From Pancytospora philotis (taxonomy: Eukaryota > Microsporidia), in NCBI GenBank assembly GCA_023647555.1, contig JALRLY010000239.1:1-40313 (forward strand): 40,313 nt of DNA, in the 5' to 3' direction. Below are positions 7,480 through 16,506 of this stretch, one piece after another. The notes beneath the pieces are model-generated. The model searched no databases and was not told where the DNA came from. It saw only the letters and a list, made by a program, of their open reading frames with translations. How positions within the stretch are numbered: position 1 is the first letter of the stretch; every line of letters starts with the position of its first letter. The position numbers were made by a program, and so were the translations under genes.

Positions 7480-8985
7480 ATGGAGCAGCTGCTGAGCTTT
7501 CTCGACGCCAATCTGAACCAGAGCGGCCCGGCAGAGCGCTCTAAGAAGTACCGATGCGGCGTGGTGCGGACCGATCTGATCGACTCGCTGGACTCGGCCG
7601 CCGCCGATCTGCTCACGCTGGCGCGCATCGCGTATGTGAAGAACTTGGCGCTGGTCGAGCCGCAGCCGTTCGAAGTGCCCGCTGGGCCCAGCCCGGCCGA
7701 GCGTGCGCTGATGTACCTGTCATTCCGGGACTACGCGAGCGCCTACAGGGCGCTTGGGCTGCCGCTCGTGTGCGAGGTCGTGGGCGCGGAGGCGACGGGG
7801 CACACCGGCGCCGCAAGCAGCACGCTCGTGCTGCGCCTGAGCAATACAGAATCGTCGGAGCTGAGCCCGTTCGCGTACGGCACCCTCGCCTTCAACACCT
7901 TCCAAATCACGCCGCTCAGCTACTTGGAGCTGCTGTTCCTGTACATCAAAATCAACGAGCTGCAGCAGACGACGGACCACTGCGAGCTTTCGGAGTTCCA
8001 CATCCCCGCCTACATCAACCGAGCGCTCCACGGCACCGACGATCTCGACGACGCGCTCCGCCTGGCGCTGCTGATGAAGCACACCGAGGCCACGAACGAG
8101 GTGTGCAAGCTGGAGGCCGCCGGCGAGGGCCGCTTCTGCATCTCCGAGGAGCTCTTCTCCTACCCCATCACCTTCAGGTCCGACGTCCGCATCCAGACCG
8201 GGCTCTCCCTCATGGCCTGCTACGACTACGGCGCGGCGCTCGCGATTCTGCAGGACTACCCGCTGTACGAGCAGCGGATCAAGTGCATGATCGCGCAGCG
8301 CGACACGGAGGGCGCCGTCGCGGAGATAGAGGCGTACATCGCCACCTTCGGCAGCCCCAGCGAGCGCGAGGAGCAGATCGCCCTCTCCAACCTGTACATA
8401 AAGCTGGCGCACCTCCGCCAGAACCCGGAGTACTTCGATGTCGCCGCGTCGCTCTTCCGGAGCGCGAAGCCGCACCAGCTCAAGGGGCTGTGGCACTACA
8501 ACAGGAAGGAGCACGCCGCGGCCAAGGCGGCCTTCCAGGAGGCGCTGCGGATCACGCCGTGCAGCGAGGAGATCCGCTTCTCGTACGGCTGCACGCTCGT
8601 CGAGCTCGACGAGGCCGCCGAGGCGCTGAAGGTCTTCCGCCTCCTCAACGCCGAGAACCCGACGAACGAGAACATCTCCAAGAACCTGTCGTACTGCTAC
8701 TACCGACTCAAGGACATAGAGAGCACCCTGGGCACGCTCAGGTCCGTCGCGCTGCACGACCAGGGCGCGATGAAGCAGTTCCTGTACCTGTCGATCAACA
8801 GCGGGCGGACCGACAACATCCGCTGGGCGCTGCAGCGGATATCCGACGCGGATGCGACGAAAAACGCCACGCGGTATCTGCTGGAGAACGGGATGTTCGA
8901 GGCCGCGGACCTGCGCAGCGTTCTGGCGTCCAACCAGTACGTGGATGCCGACGCGATCGACGCTCTGCTTGCCTGCGCCCCGTAA
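7480..8985 (+). CDS. TPR-repeat protein, possibly TTC27/Emw1-like
   Basis: The protein is 501 residues. The N-terminal half is helical with no recognised domain. The C-terminal half carries tetratricopeptide repeats, clearest from about residue 325: LKGLWHYNRKEHAAAKAAFQ, then EEIRFSYGCTLVELDEAAEA, then ENISKNLSYCYYRLKDIEST. The order of repeats (a helix pair, a GC-type repeat, then a repeat with NLSYCYYRLK) resembles TTC27/yeast Emw1, an essential TPR protein linked to cell integrity. This match is by eye, and other TPR proteins cannot be excluded. The ATG at 7480 follows an AAAAATTTT block at 7458-7466 by 13 bases; the longer frame starts with TTG. Confidence 0.7.
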   Translation: MEQLLSFLDANLNQSGPAERSKKYRCGVVRTDLIDSLDSAAADLLTLARIAYVKNLALVEPQPFEVPAGPSPAERALMYLSFRDYASAYRALGLPLVCEVVGAEATGHTGAASSTLVLRLSNTESSELSPFAYGTLAFNTFQITPLSYLELLFLYIKINELQQTTDHCELSEFHIPAYINRALHGTDDLDDALRLALLMKHTEATNEVCKLEAAGEGRFCISEELFSYPITFRSDVRIQTGLSLMACYDYGAALAILQDYPLYEQRIKCMIAQRDTEGAVAEIEAYIATFGSPSEREEQIALSNLYIKLAHLRQNPEYFDVAASLFRSAKPHQLKGLWHYNRKEHAAAKAAFQEALRITPCSEEIRFSYGCTLVELDEAAEALKVFRLLNAENPTNENISKNLSYCYYRLKDIESTLGTLRSVALHDQGAMKQFLYLSINSGRTDNIRWALQRISDADATKNATRYLLENGMFEAADLRSVLASNQYVDADAIDALLACAP

Positions 8986-9115
8986 AGGGATAAAATATTA
9001 AATTACTGGACAGACGCCGTCAATTTTTCGGCTTAAGCGCGCCGCTTTGCCAGTCCTGAGAGTCTAGAAGCGCCCAGAAGCTCAAAGTTTCCGCGCCATT
9101 TGCCATTGTTAGTGC

Positions 9116-9137
9116 AAAATTTACCCCACAAATTTTT
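9116..9137 (+). promoter_or_regulatory. Double AAATTT element upstream of the GNAT gene
   Basis: AAAATTT at 9116-9122 and AAATTTTT at 9130-9137 lie 38 to 60 bases before the ATG at 9176. Their centres are 13 bases apart, a tighter spacing than in the secreted family. Confidence 0.4.
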
Positions 9138-9175
9138 AGTGGGGGATAAGAAAGATTTTTCCCGTCGGCGCACTC

Positions 9176-9613
9176 ATGGATGCTGTGGAGCTCGGAGTGT
9201 CGAGCATTCTCGACAAGGAAGACGTGCACCGGGCGGTGAGCCTCATTGTCGACGGGGTCAGGGCCTTCAACGACTCCCACCTGCTCCGGTACTCCAAGAT
9301 CAAAAGCGTGTCGAGCCGGCACAGCAAGTTCGTCACGATGCGCTGCGATGGCCGGCTGGTGGGTTTTCTGATGTACCGCGTCGAGAAGCAGCTGTGTCTG
9401 ATCTACGAGATACACGTGGATGCGGACTACCGCTCCCGCGGGCTCGGCAAGCGGCTGATCGAGCATCTGTGCGGCATCATGCGGAACCGCCTCCTCGTGC
9501 TCTTTGTGCACACGCGCAACAGCCGTGCGATGAAGTTCTACAAGGCTAACGGCTTCGTGCGCGACAAGCAGTACGTGTCGGCGATGTACCACCGCATGGT
9601 GCGCTTCAACTGA
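9176..9613 (+). CDS. GNAT N-acetyltransferase, resembles NatD (Naa40)
   Basis: The protein is 145 residues with one GNAT fold. The acetyl-CoA binding motif A is plain: YEIHVDADYRSRGLGKRLIE (about residues 78-97), with RSRGLGK as the Q/RxxGxG/A loop. Motif B follows (FVHTRNSRAMKFYKANGF). The sequence before motif A (CLIYEIHV) resembles the YCYEIQL-type strand of Naa40, which acetylates the N-terminus of histones H4 and H2A. That assignment is inferred; Naa40 is longer, and other small GNATs are possible. It is convergent with the PDI-like gene downstream. Confidence 0.75.
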   Translation: MDAVELGVSSILDKEDVHRAVSLIVDGVRAFNDSHLLRYSKIKSVSSRHSKFVTMRCDGRLVGFLMYRVEKQLCLIYEIHVDADYRSRGLGKRLIEHLCGIMRNRLLVLFVHTRNSRAMKFYKANGFVRDKQYVSAMYHRMVRFN

Positions 9614-9766
9614 TCGCTGGTGTCCCCTTATATGATAAATAATTACAATGCTAACAGCTTTTTGTATGCTAAAGCTCTTCAGTAGCATGATGTCGCATTT
9701 CTCATTGATTCGGAGCCTAAATGGCCCATGGAGGTGGTAAATAATGTAATAACAATGCCAATTTAC

Positions 9767-11212
9767 TTAGAGAACATCGCGCGCGGAGGCAGAGCCGTCG
9801 GCCTTGGTACCGTGGACGGTCGTGTCCAGCTTGGCGTCGTTGACCTCCTCGCCAGACACGGTGGCAGCGTCGGAAGAGCTGTCAGTAACGGTCGGCTCCT
9901 CGGCGGCATCACGGCGCTTGAAGGCGTCCAGATCGAAGGCCGCGGCGCTCGACGCGTGCTCAGCGACGAAGGCAGCGAGCGTGTCGAAGGTGCGGACGTT
10001 GGCCGGCAGCTGGATGAGCTCCTCAGAGTCCTTCTTGATGAAGAACAGCACAGGGACGCCGGTGACCTTGGCCGGAGCGAACTCCTCGTTCTCCACGACG
10101 TTGAAAGCGCCCACGAAAATGTTCAGCTTCTTGTCCTGCAGCGTGCTGGCAAAGCGCATCAGCTCGGGCTGGAGCATCTTGCAGTAGTGGCAGTTCGGGG
10201 ACATGACAGCGATGAGCCTGTCCATCGAAGTGTCCGCGATGATCTGCGGGACCGTGGCGGAGCCCACGACCTTCACAGGCCTCGTCTCATTGTCGACAGG
10301 GATCTCAGCGGTGAACGCGAGTCTCTCGACGTTCTCGCGCGCCAGCAGGTTGCGCAGCGTATCAACGATCGGCTTCCTGTTGATGTTCCTCACAATGTAC
10401 TTGCCGTCCGCTCCCAGCGTGATGATCAGCGGGTAGTCGCTCTCCTGGATGTTCGCGAGCTTGACAAGCGCAGGCACCTCCTCGGGGTAGAAGAATAGGA
10501 ACTTGCTGAAGGCCGAGAAGCCGCGGAGGGCGACGCCATAGGCGTCCTTCAGCGTCCGGTAGTTCTCGCGCTTGTCGATGACGTAGTGCAGCGGCTGCTC
10601 GAGCTCCTGGATGAACTTCACGTTGGAAGGCTTGATCCGGGTGAACGCGTCGACGGTCGTCGCGGCGTTGGTGGCAGCGAAGGCGCTGTACAGCGGTAGC
10701 GGCAGGACCGTCCGCTCGATGGCGTTGTAGGAGAAGACACCGGGGAACGGCGTGCCGAGGCTCTTGGCCAGCTCGGCGTCGGAGCTGATGAAGTGGCGCA
10801 CGTGCACGTTCTCCTCGATGCCGCCCAGGCGCTTGATGTCCTCGGCGTTGTCGACGAACACAATCGCAAAGCTCGCGGCGCCGGTCCGCAGATTGGCGTT
10901 GGGATCGGCAGTCACGTCCTTGAGCGAGCTGCAAATGTCGAACATATCAGCAGGCGTCTCGTTCAGCTTCTCGGAGATGCCCAGGAGCATCGCGACCTCC
11001 TCCGCGTCCTTGGCGGGAACGCTTACCCCGTTGATGCGGACCGCGTAGGCGTCGCCGCTGAGCGACTCGTCGACCTTCGTCTCCACCTCCCTGTCGCAGG
11101 TCGTATGGAGGTTGGCCACCTGCGCGAGGCTCTCGTTGGAGTTCGCCACCAGCAGAACGTCCATCGCGCTCGCCGCGGCGCCTCCCAGCAGTGCTGTGAA
11201 CAGAAGATGCAT
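9767..11212 (-). CDS. Protein disulfide isomerase-like ER protein with CHYC site
   Basis: The protein is 481 residues with a signal peptide (MHLLFTALLGGAAASA), and is expected to form or rearrange disulfides in the ER lumen. Thioredoxin-like regions follow. A b-type fold is suggested around residues 110-170 (ASFAIVFVDNAEDIKRL, DAELAKSLG, PGVFSYN). The only active-site pair is Cys341 and Cys344 in SPNCHYCKML, with the cis-proline loop VTGVPVLFF following. Canonical PDI has two CGHC sites; the N-terminal catalytic domain is absent or has lost its cysteines. The acidic Ser/Thr-rich tail ends in RDVL, not a KDEL/HDEL signal. An AATTTTTTT block (11217-11225) and CCC precede the ATG on the coding strand. 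Confidence 0.85.
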   Translation of the reverse strand: MHLLFTALLGGAAASAMDVLLVANSNESLAQVANLHTTCDREVETKVDESLSGDAYAVRINGVSVPAKDAEEVAMLLGISEKLNETPADMFDICSSLKDVTADPNANLRTGAASFAIVFVDNAEDIKRLGGIEENVHVRHFISSDAELAKSLGTPFPGVFSYNAIERTVLPLPLYSAFAATNAATTVDAFTRIKPSNVKFIQELEQPLHYVIDKRENYRTLKDAYGVALRGFSAFSKFLFFYPEEVPALVKLANIQESDYPLIITLGADGKYIVRNINRKPIVDTLRNLLARENVERLAFTAEIPVDNETRPVKVVGSATVPQIIADTSMDRLIAVMSPNCHYCKMLQPELMRFASTLQDKKLNIFVGAFNVVENEEFAPAKVTGVPVLFFIKKDSEELIQLPANVRTFDTLAAFVAEHASSAAAFDLDAFKRRDAAEEPTVTDSSSDAATVSGEEVNDAKLDTTVHGTKADGSASARDVL

Positions 11213-11225
11213 GGGTAATTTTTTT

Positions 11226-11941
11226 GTGTGCTTTTTATGAAAATGAATGACACATCAAAAACTAAACTTTGGAAATGACGACATTTTTATGTTCTCAGTG
11301 GTTGCAGTGGACAAGCGCGAGCGCCATGGGGCAGAAATGGCTAAGAGCACTGGATCGCGCCTACATATAATGCTGCTTTCCAAAGCACGGCGGCCTCTGT
11401 TTTCGACTCTGCGCAATAATGCTGAATAGATGACGTAAGCAGTAAATAATGAATTGGGCTGATTTATTTGTATTGCACGCCGCTGTCGTGGAGGGAGCTG
11501 TGTTCATAGCACGATAGCTGGGAGCCAGCGCGTATGAGCGCATCCGTCTGTACTATCGATCTACGGCACCGAGCGCGAAACAAATTCTTTTTTCATCGCG
11601 CATTTTTTCGAGCTCAGAGAGCGCAAAAATGAAAGTGGAGACTAGGATTTTGCAAAGTCCACTGCTTAGAGCGTGGCAGCGTACGCACAAAATGAAAGAC
11701 ACAGACTGAAAAATAAAAATAGTACACACCTATAGATTAGAGATGCAAAGATACCAGCGGTCTCTCGTTGCACAGTCGTTATACACCTAAACACACGTAC
11801 CTGCTAGCACCCAGCCACTGTAAAATTTTTCGACTCGTTCGCAGCGCGGCGGGCTCATCCGAGGCATCGAACAGACAGACACATGGGCACGCACAGCGGA
11901 TGGCTGCATCTGCAGCCCGGGAGAGAGACTTGTCTATTTAC
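11226..11941. other. Divergent intergenic region between the PDI-like gene and dhh1
   Basis: About 700 bases hold no gene that can be supported; frames are short and lack homology. It carries several TATA-like and A-rich tracts (for example AAAAATAAAAATAG near 11710) and a second AAATTTTT block near 11823. It serves as a shared promoter for two genes. No tRNA or U6-type RNA motif was recognised. Confidence 0.4.
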
Positions 11942-11965
11942 AAAAATTTTACTGAAAGCCCTTTA

Positions 11966-13489
11966 ATGACGCAGCAAACCGGGCACGATTACGAAAGTAA
12001 TGGCAAACACGGCCAGGAGAGCGTAAACACCGCCGATCTCGTGCGTAGGATGGCGACCGCGGTGAGGATCAACGGCCGCAGAGAAAGGAGCGAGGACGCA
12101 GACAGCCGATGCAGCGCGCAGGACGGCGCCGCGGCACGCACAGCCGATAAGCGCGGCAAAGCGGCAGCCAAACAGCGCCAGCGCGCGCACAGGCCCAGCG
12201 AGGACGAGCCCACGCGGGACGACGGCGCGGCCACGAAGAGCTTCCAGAACCCGGGGCTGAGCGCCGCCGATCTGCAGGACTTGAACGCGCTCCAGCAAAA
12301 TTTTGGAGCGCTCGCGGCCGGTGGGAATAAGTTTAATCAGACCGGCGACATTTCGCTGTACAGGAACGTGCGGTGGGCCACGCTGGGGATCAAGCGGGAC
12401 ATTGTGTGCATCCTGGAGGAGATCGGCTTCGCGTACCCGTCGCCGGTGCAGATGCTCAGCATACCGCACGCGATCGGCGGGAAGGACCTGCTCGTGCGCG
12501 CCAAGAACGGGTCCGGCAAGTCCGCCGCCTTTATTCTGCCCGTGCTCAACCGGATCGACACCGCCAAGGGCCTGCAGGCTGTGATCGTCGTGCCTGGGCG
12601 CGAGCTCGTGCTGCAGGTGTCGAAGACGCTCATGGCGTTTGCGCGGAAGCTGGGCATCAAGAGCGCCCCGCTCGTGGGCGGCACGAATATGACCGAGGAC
12701 ATCATGCGGCTCAGCGCGGGCGTGCACATCGTGGTCGGCACGCCCGGCCGGCTGCTCGATCTGCTCAGCAGGAATCTGTGCAGCATCGAGAGTAGCGTGA
12801 CGGTCGTCTTCGACGAGGCCGACAAGCTGCTCGACGCGGTCTTCTACAGCTCGGTGCACGACCTGCTCGAGTTCCTGCCCCGCAAGCGGCAGATGCTGCT
12901 CTACTCGGCCACGTTCCCGCAGTCGATCGAGGGCTTCGTGCGCCAGAACATGCAGGCGCCGCTCAAAATCAAGGTCTCGGAGCAGAGCCTGCCGAACATC
13001 AAGCAGTACTTCGTGAAGGTCAAGACCGAGACGAAGCTGGCGTGCGTCAAGTCGCTGCTCACCATGCTCACGTTCGACCAGTGCATCATATACTGCAACA
13101 CCATCAACAATGTCAAGAATCTCGCGCAGAAGATCACGGAGATGGGAATGAGCGCGTTCTTCATCTACTCGACCATGGACCAGGACGAGCGCAACATCGT
13201 GTACCACAACTTCGCGAACGGCAACTGTAAAATACTCGTCAGCACGGACATCACGACGCGCGGGATCGACGCGCAGGCCGTCAACCTGGTTGTCAACTTC
13301 GACATGTCCATCTCCTCGGACAGCTACCTGCACCGCATTGGGCGTGCCGGGCGCTTCGGGACCGCCGGCTGCGCGGTCAGTCTGATCAAGGCCGACGACA
13401 CCAACCTGCTGCACCAGTACGAGAACGCGCTCGGCGTGAGCATTCTGCCCATCTCGGACGCGTCCTTCAAGCAGTTCTGTAAAAAATAA
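11966..13489 (+). CDS. DEAD-box RNA helicase, Dhh1/DDX6 type
   Basis: The protein is 507 residues. It resembles Dhh1/DDX6, a cytoplasmic helicase promoting mRNA decapping and translational repression. The Q-motif is GFAYPSPVQ. Motif I is AKNGSGKS (179-186), motif II DEAD (283-286), motif III SAT (314-316) and motif VI HRIGRAGR (456-463). The motif Ia region reads PGREL rather than PTREL. Residues 1-125 form a basic, low-complexity extension that also contains an FQNPGL-like segment. The ATG at 11966 follows an AAAAATTTT block (11942-11950) by 15 bases. An upstream in-frame ATG at 11900 would place that block inside the gene but cannot be ruled out. Confidence 0.92.
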   Translation: MTQQTGHDYESNGKHGQESVNTADLVRRMATAVRINGRRERSEDADSRCSAQDGAAARTADKRGKAAAKQRQRAHRPSEDEPTRDDGAATKSFQNPGLSAADLQDLNALQQNFGALAAGGNKFNQTGDISLYRNVRWATLGIKRDIVCILEEIGFAYPSPVQMLSIPHAIGGKDLLVRAKNGSGKSAAFILPVLNRIDTAKGLQAVIVVPGRELVLQVSKTLMAFARKLGIKSAPLVGGTNMTEDIMRLSAGVHIVVGTPGRLLDLLSRNLCSIESSVTVVFDEADKLLDAVFYSSVHDLLEFLPRKRQMLLYSATFPQSIEGFVRQNMQAPLKIKVSEQSLPNIKQYFVKVKTETKLACVKSLLTMLTFDQCIIYCNTINNVKNLAQKITEMGMSAFFIYSTMDQDERNIVYHNFANGNCKILVSTDITTRGIDAQAVNLVVNFDMSISSDSYLHRIGRAGRFGTAGCAVSLIKADDTNLLHQYENALGVSILPISDASFKQFCKK

Positions 13490-13612
13490 AAGTGCGGCTT
13501 TCGGGCCGGCCTGCAGGCGGAGACGCCCGCGCCGGTGCGAACAGCCAAGGCGCGATTCTCAATAAATTTACTTCGCGCTGTTTTATTGCCGGTATTTTGC
13601 ATGCTCACCGTG

Positions 13613-13792
13613 CTAGGGGTTCATGACCCGCTGGACCTGCTCTTTGATGGTGGCGGCGGCCTTCTGCGTGATAAAGATGGCGCTGTCGTCGATGTCCTCG
13701 ATGATAAAGTTGTCGGCCTTGCTCAGCTTCACGATCACCTCGTGGATGCTCGGCTCGGTCTGCACCAGCGCGCCCTTGATGCACCGCACCAT
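13613..13792 (-). CDS. TFB5: TFIIH subunit Tfb5/TTDA (p8)
   Basis: The protein is 59 residues, below usual gene-finding cut-offs. It matches Tfb5/GTF2H5, which stabilises TFIIH, binds p52/Tfb2 and is needed for nucleotide excision repair. The N-terminus MVRCIKGALVQTEPSIHEVI parallels the family pattern of MV.VLKGVLIECDP, and FIIEDIDDSAIFI is the diagnostic strand-turn (F.I.DIDD.H.F). The length fits the family (about 70). The coding strand shows an AAAAATT block and CCC before the ATG. It is divergent from the Rad2/XPG gene, 162 bases away, so two repair genes share one promoter region. The family match over the whole length makes this a confident call despite the size. Confidence 0.88.
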   Translation of the reverse strand: MVRCIKGALVQTEPSIHEVIVKLSKADNFIIEDIDDSAIFITQKAAATIKEQVQRVMNP

Positions 13793-13954
13793 GGGCTCCG
13801 GAGAATAGGAATTTTTAGTGTAACAGAAGATGGCTTCCGCTGCGTCATTATTTATAGTATAGTATAGTTTATGACGCGCGTTGCAAAGTGCAACTAAAGC
13901 ATATGGCTGCTTTCTTGCTCGATGTGTAAAGACCGGCCTCGCCGCTGCCCCTGC

Positions 13955-15727
13955 ATGGGCGTAAAGGGGCTGTGGAAGCTGCTGTATCCGTTTGGCAAGA
14001 GCGCCAATCTGCGGGACAAGAGGCTCGCGGTGGACACGAGCATATGGATGTGCCAGCTCGGCGGCATACCCGACAACATCCTGCCCTACGCCATATCGAA
14101 GCGCATCCTCAAGCTGCTCTTCAACGGCATCACGCCGATCTTCGTGTTCGACGGCGAGGCGCCGCAGCTCAAGCGCGACACGCGGCGCATGCGGCGGGCG
14201 CGCAGGGGCAAGGCCGGAGTGTGGAAGCAGGAGTGCGCAGTGTGCGGCAAGGATGCATCAAAGTGCGAGCACAAGGGCCTGCTGACGCAGCAGAAGATCG
14301 AGGAGATGGACGCGAAGACGTTCGAGCGCATCCGCGCGCACGAGTACAACTGGGGCGAGTTCAGCGGCTCGTCGACCGAGGAGAGCAGCACGAGCCAGGA
14401 AGAAGGCTCTGATGCTGACAGCGCAGCGCCCGTTTCTATAATTGGTTCAAGGCGGACGCAGCAGCGGGGAGGGCGGCCGGTCAATCCGATCGCTGATCTG
14501 AAGGCGGGGCATCTCGCGGGGCTGTCGAGCGAGCAGAAGCTCGACAGGCTCATCGAGCTGCGCGGGATGCGGGGCCTGCCCATGCCGCTGGACCTGTCGA
14601 GTCCGGAGGCGCTGAGCCTCAGCCAGATCAGGAACGTGGGGAAGCGGAACATGGTGCGGGAGCTGATCGACGAGGTCAACGACACGGAGGTGAAGCGTGT
14701 ACAGAGCGACTGGCGCTACCACATCAGATACGTGAAGGAGGAGCGGCGCGACAGCAGCGATGACTCCGACTCTGGCCATTCTGGCGCCAGTGAATCTACC
14801 ACGGTGGACAGCGATGCGACAGACGTTCCTGCTCTTTGCAGCGATTCCACTAGCAAAGGTGCTGCAGCAAGCCGGGAGGAGCTTGAGCGCATGTACGGCC
14901 ACCTCGCCAGTGCGCACACGGCCATCCCGCAGCTCGATAGCAGCGCATTCTACCAAACGAGCAAGTGGGAGGGCAATGCGATGGCACGGCGCCGCGAAAC
15001 GGCTGGGAGTGCTGCCACGAATGCAGCAGAGCAGTCGTTTGCCCCGGCGGACGATGCATCGCACAGATACGGGCTGCTCGACTACAGCAAGTGCGGCCGG
15101 ATCGACTCGGCAAACCGCGAGGGCCCCAATTCTGACGCGCCGACCGCTGGGTCGCAGGACGGCGCTGCGTACGGCATCCTCGAAAAGGCGAGCGGGAACG
15201 TCGATATCGTCAAGTCCACCATCATAGACGTGCTGAAGATATTCAAAATCTGCTACATCGACAGCCCGGAGGAGGCCGATGCGCAGTGTGCCAGCCTGTT
15301 CGACCAGCAGGTGGTGGATGGCGTGATCACCGAGGATAACGATCTGATCGTGCACGGCGCCAGCGTATTCAAGAACTTTTTCAAGAGGAACAAGCCCGTG
15401 ATGGAGTACGACGCGCAGGAGGTGCTGGAGGGCCTCTCGCTGAGCAAGCGGGACCTGGTCAAGGCCAGCTTCATACTCGGCTCTGACTACGCGCCCGGAG
15501 TAGCTGGCATAGGCATCAAGAAGGTGCTCGCGAACTTGGCCATCGTCGATGACGCGGACATTGCCGCGCTCGAGCAGATCTACGAGCACGCGCACACGCA
15601 CAAGATCGACGCGTTCGAGAACGGCGCGGTCGATCTCGCGCTGCTCAAGGCGTATTTCAAGAACAGGGGTGTGTCCAAGGACCACACCGACGAGGTCTAC
15701 CACTACGCGCTCAAAATGCAAAATTAA
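13955..15727 (+). CDS. RAD2: Rad2/XPG-family structure-specific endonuclease
   Basis: The protein is 590 residues. It resembles XPG/Rad2, which cuts 3' of lesions in nucleotide excision repair with TFIIH. The N-domain starts MGVKGLWKLL, with metal-binding Asp27 (LAVDTS) and Asp66 (FVFDGEAP). The I-domain follows near residue 420: CYIDSPEEADAQCASL, VITEDNDLIVHGA, then ILGSDYAPGVAGIGIKK, the helix-two-turn-helix. Between them lies the long acidic, Ser-rich spacer that separates XPG from FEN1. The ATG at 13955 was chosen because Gly2 must be near the N-terminus in this family. It is about half the length of yeast Rad2, mainly through a short spacer and no C-terminal extension. A CAVC...C.H cluster at about 94-106 is unusual. 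Confidence 0.9.
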   Translation: MGVKGLWKLLYPFGKSANLRDKRLAVDTSIWMCQLGGIPDNILPYAISKRILKLLFNGITPIFVFDGEAPQLKRDTRRMRRARRGKAGVWKQECAVCGKDASKCEHKGLLTQQKIEEMDAKTFERIRAHEYNWGEFSGSSTEESSTSQEEGSDADSAAPVSIIGSRRTQQRGGRPVNPIADLKAGHLAGLSSEQKLDRLIELRGMRGLPMPLDLSSPEALSLSQIRNVGKRNMVRELIDEVNDTEVKRVQSDWRYHIRYVKEERRDSSDDSDSGHSGASESTTVDSDATDVPALCSDSTSKGAAASREELERMYGHLASAHTAIPQLDSSAFYQTSKWEGNAMARRRETAGSAATNAAEQSFAPADDASHRYGLLDYSKCGRIDSANREGPNSDAPTAGSQDGAAYGILEKASGNVDIVKSTIIDVLKIFKICYIDSPEEADAQCASLFDQQVVDGVITEDNDLIVHGASVFKNFFKRNKPVMEYDAQEVLEGLSLSKRDLVKASFILGSDYAPGVAGIGIKKVLANLAIVDDADIAALEQIYEHAHTHKIDAFENGAVDLALLKAYFKNRGVSKDHTDEVYHYALKMQN

Positions 15728-15784
15728 TCGGATTACTGTCTGCTTTATTTGTTGGCCACTTCAGCCGCTGCATGGGCAGCCCCG

Positions 15785-16336
15785 ATGGGCAACCAGGAGA
15801 GCAAGGCGAAGCCCAACGATCTGGACATCAAGAAGTTCAGCCACTTCCCGGCGAACGACGTGCGGGACTGGTCCGCGCACTTCTCCGCGCACTACCCCGG
15901 CGGGTACATGACGCAGGAGGACCTCGAGGCGCTCTTCCGCGAGTTCTTCCCGTTCGGGAGCGTCAAAAACTTTTGCAGCAGCCTCTTCCAGACGATCAAC
16001 ATCGGCCAGACGCAGCAGCTCGACTTCAACGAGCTGCTCATCGCCTTCAGCATCCTGGTCAAGGGCTCGCCCTTCGAGAAAATCCGCTGGATCTTCCGCT
16101 TCTACGACCGCGACCGCGACGGCTTCATCAGCCGCGAGGAGATGGTCTGCGGCCTCGAGGACCTGCACGCCATGGTCAACGAGGCGGTGGACCACCGCAG
16201 CAACGCCAAGGTCATCGTGGACGAGATCTTTGCGAGCCTCGAGAACGAGAGCGGCTTCCTGACGTTCAACGACTTCGAGCGGCTCAGCGAGACGCGGCAC
16301 CGCTGCTTCAGAAAGCTCTCGCTGTTCACGGACTAG
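15785..16336 (+). CDS. Frequenin-like neuronal calcium sensor (NCS-1 type)
   Basis: The protein is 183 residues. The N-terminus MGNQESK fits an N-myristoylation site, as in frequenin/NCS-1, which in yeast activates the phosphatidylinositol 4-kinase Pik1. The order of EF-hand regions fits the family, but only one loop, DRDRDGFISREE at 108-119, keeps the full calcium-binding pattern. The loops near 72-83 (IGQTQQLDFNEL) and 152-163 (ENESGFLTFNDF) have lost acidic ligands. The ATG at 15785 was chosen because it exposes the myristoyl glycine; the upstream extension starts with TTG. It follows rad2 by 57 bases in the same orientation. Confidence 0.85.
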   Translation: MGNQESKAKPNDLDIKKFSHFPANDVRDWSAHFSAHYPGGYMTQEDLEALFREFFPFGSVKNFCSSLFQTINIGQTQQLDFNELLIAFSILVKGSPFEKIRWIFRFYDRDRDGFISREEMVCGLEDLHAMVNEAVDHRSNAKVIVDEIFASLENESGFLTFNDFERLSETRHRCFRKLSLFTD

Positions 16337-16506
16337 CCGGATCATAGTAAATTAATTGTGTGCTCGCTTCGGGAGAGTCAACTGGTTTGTCATGTGCTGT
16401 TCAGCCAAGAGCGATTTTGTAAAGAAAGAACCGCCTGGGTCTGTCCAGTACTCAACTCATATACTTCGACCTAATTTAATCCATTTCCTATTCTTTGCAC
16501 AGACAT

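Noticed and set aside
6170..8757. Long minus-strand frames opposite GAPDH and the TPR gene
   Set aside because: They are shadows caused by strong GC-ended codon use and have no recognisable domains, while the plus-strand products do.
11226..11941. Possible RNA gene in the large gap before dhh1
   Set aside because: No tRNA T-loop consensus, U6 ACAGAGA box or other conserved RNA motif was seen. A covariance-model scan would be needed to find anything more diverged.
13535..13867. 110-codon plus-strand frame opposite Tfb5
   Set aside because: It is the antisense shadow of the 59-codon Tfb5 gene, which has clear family similarity. The plus-strand product is meaningless low-complexity sequence.
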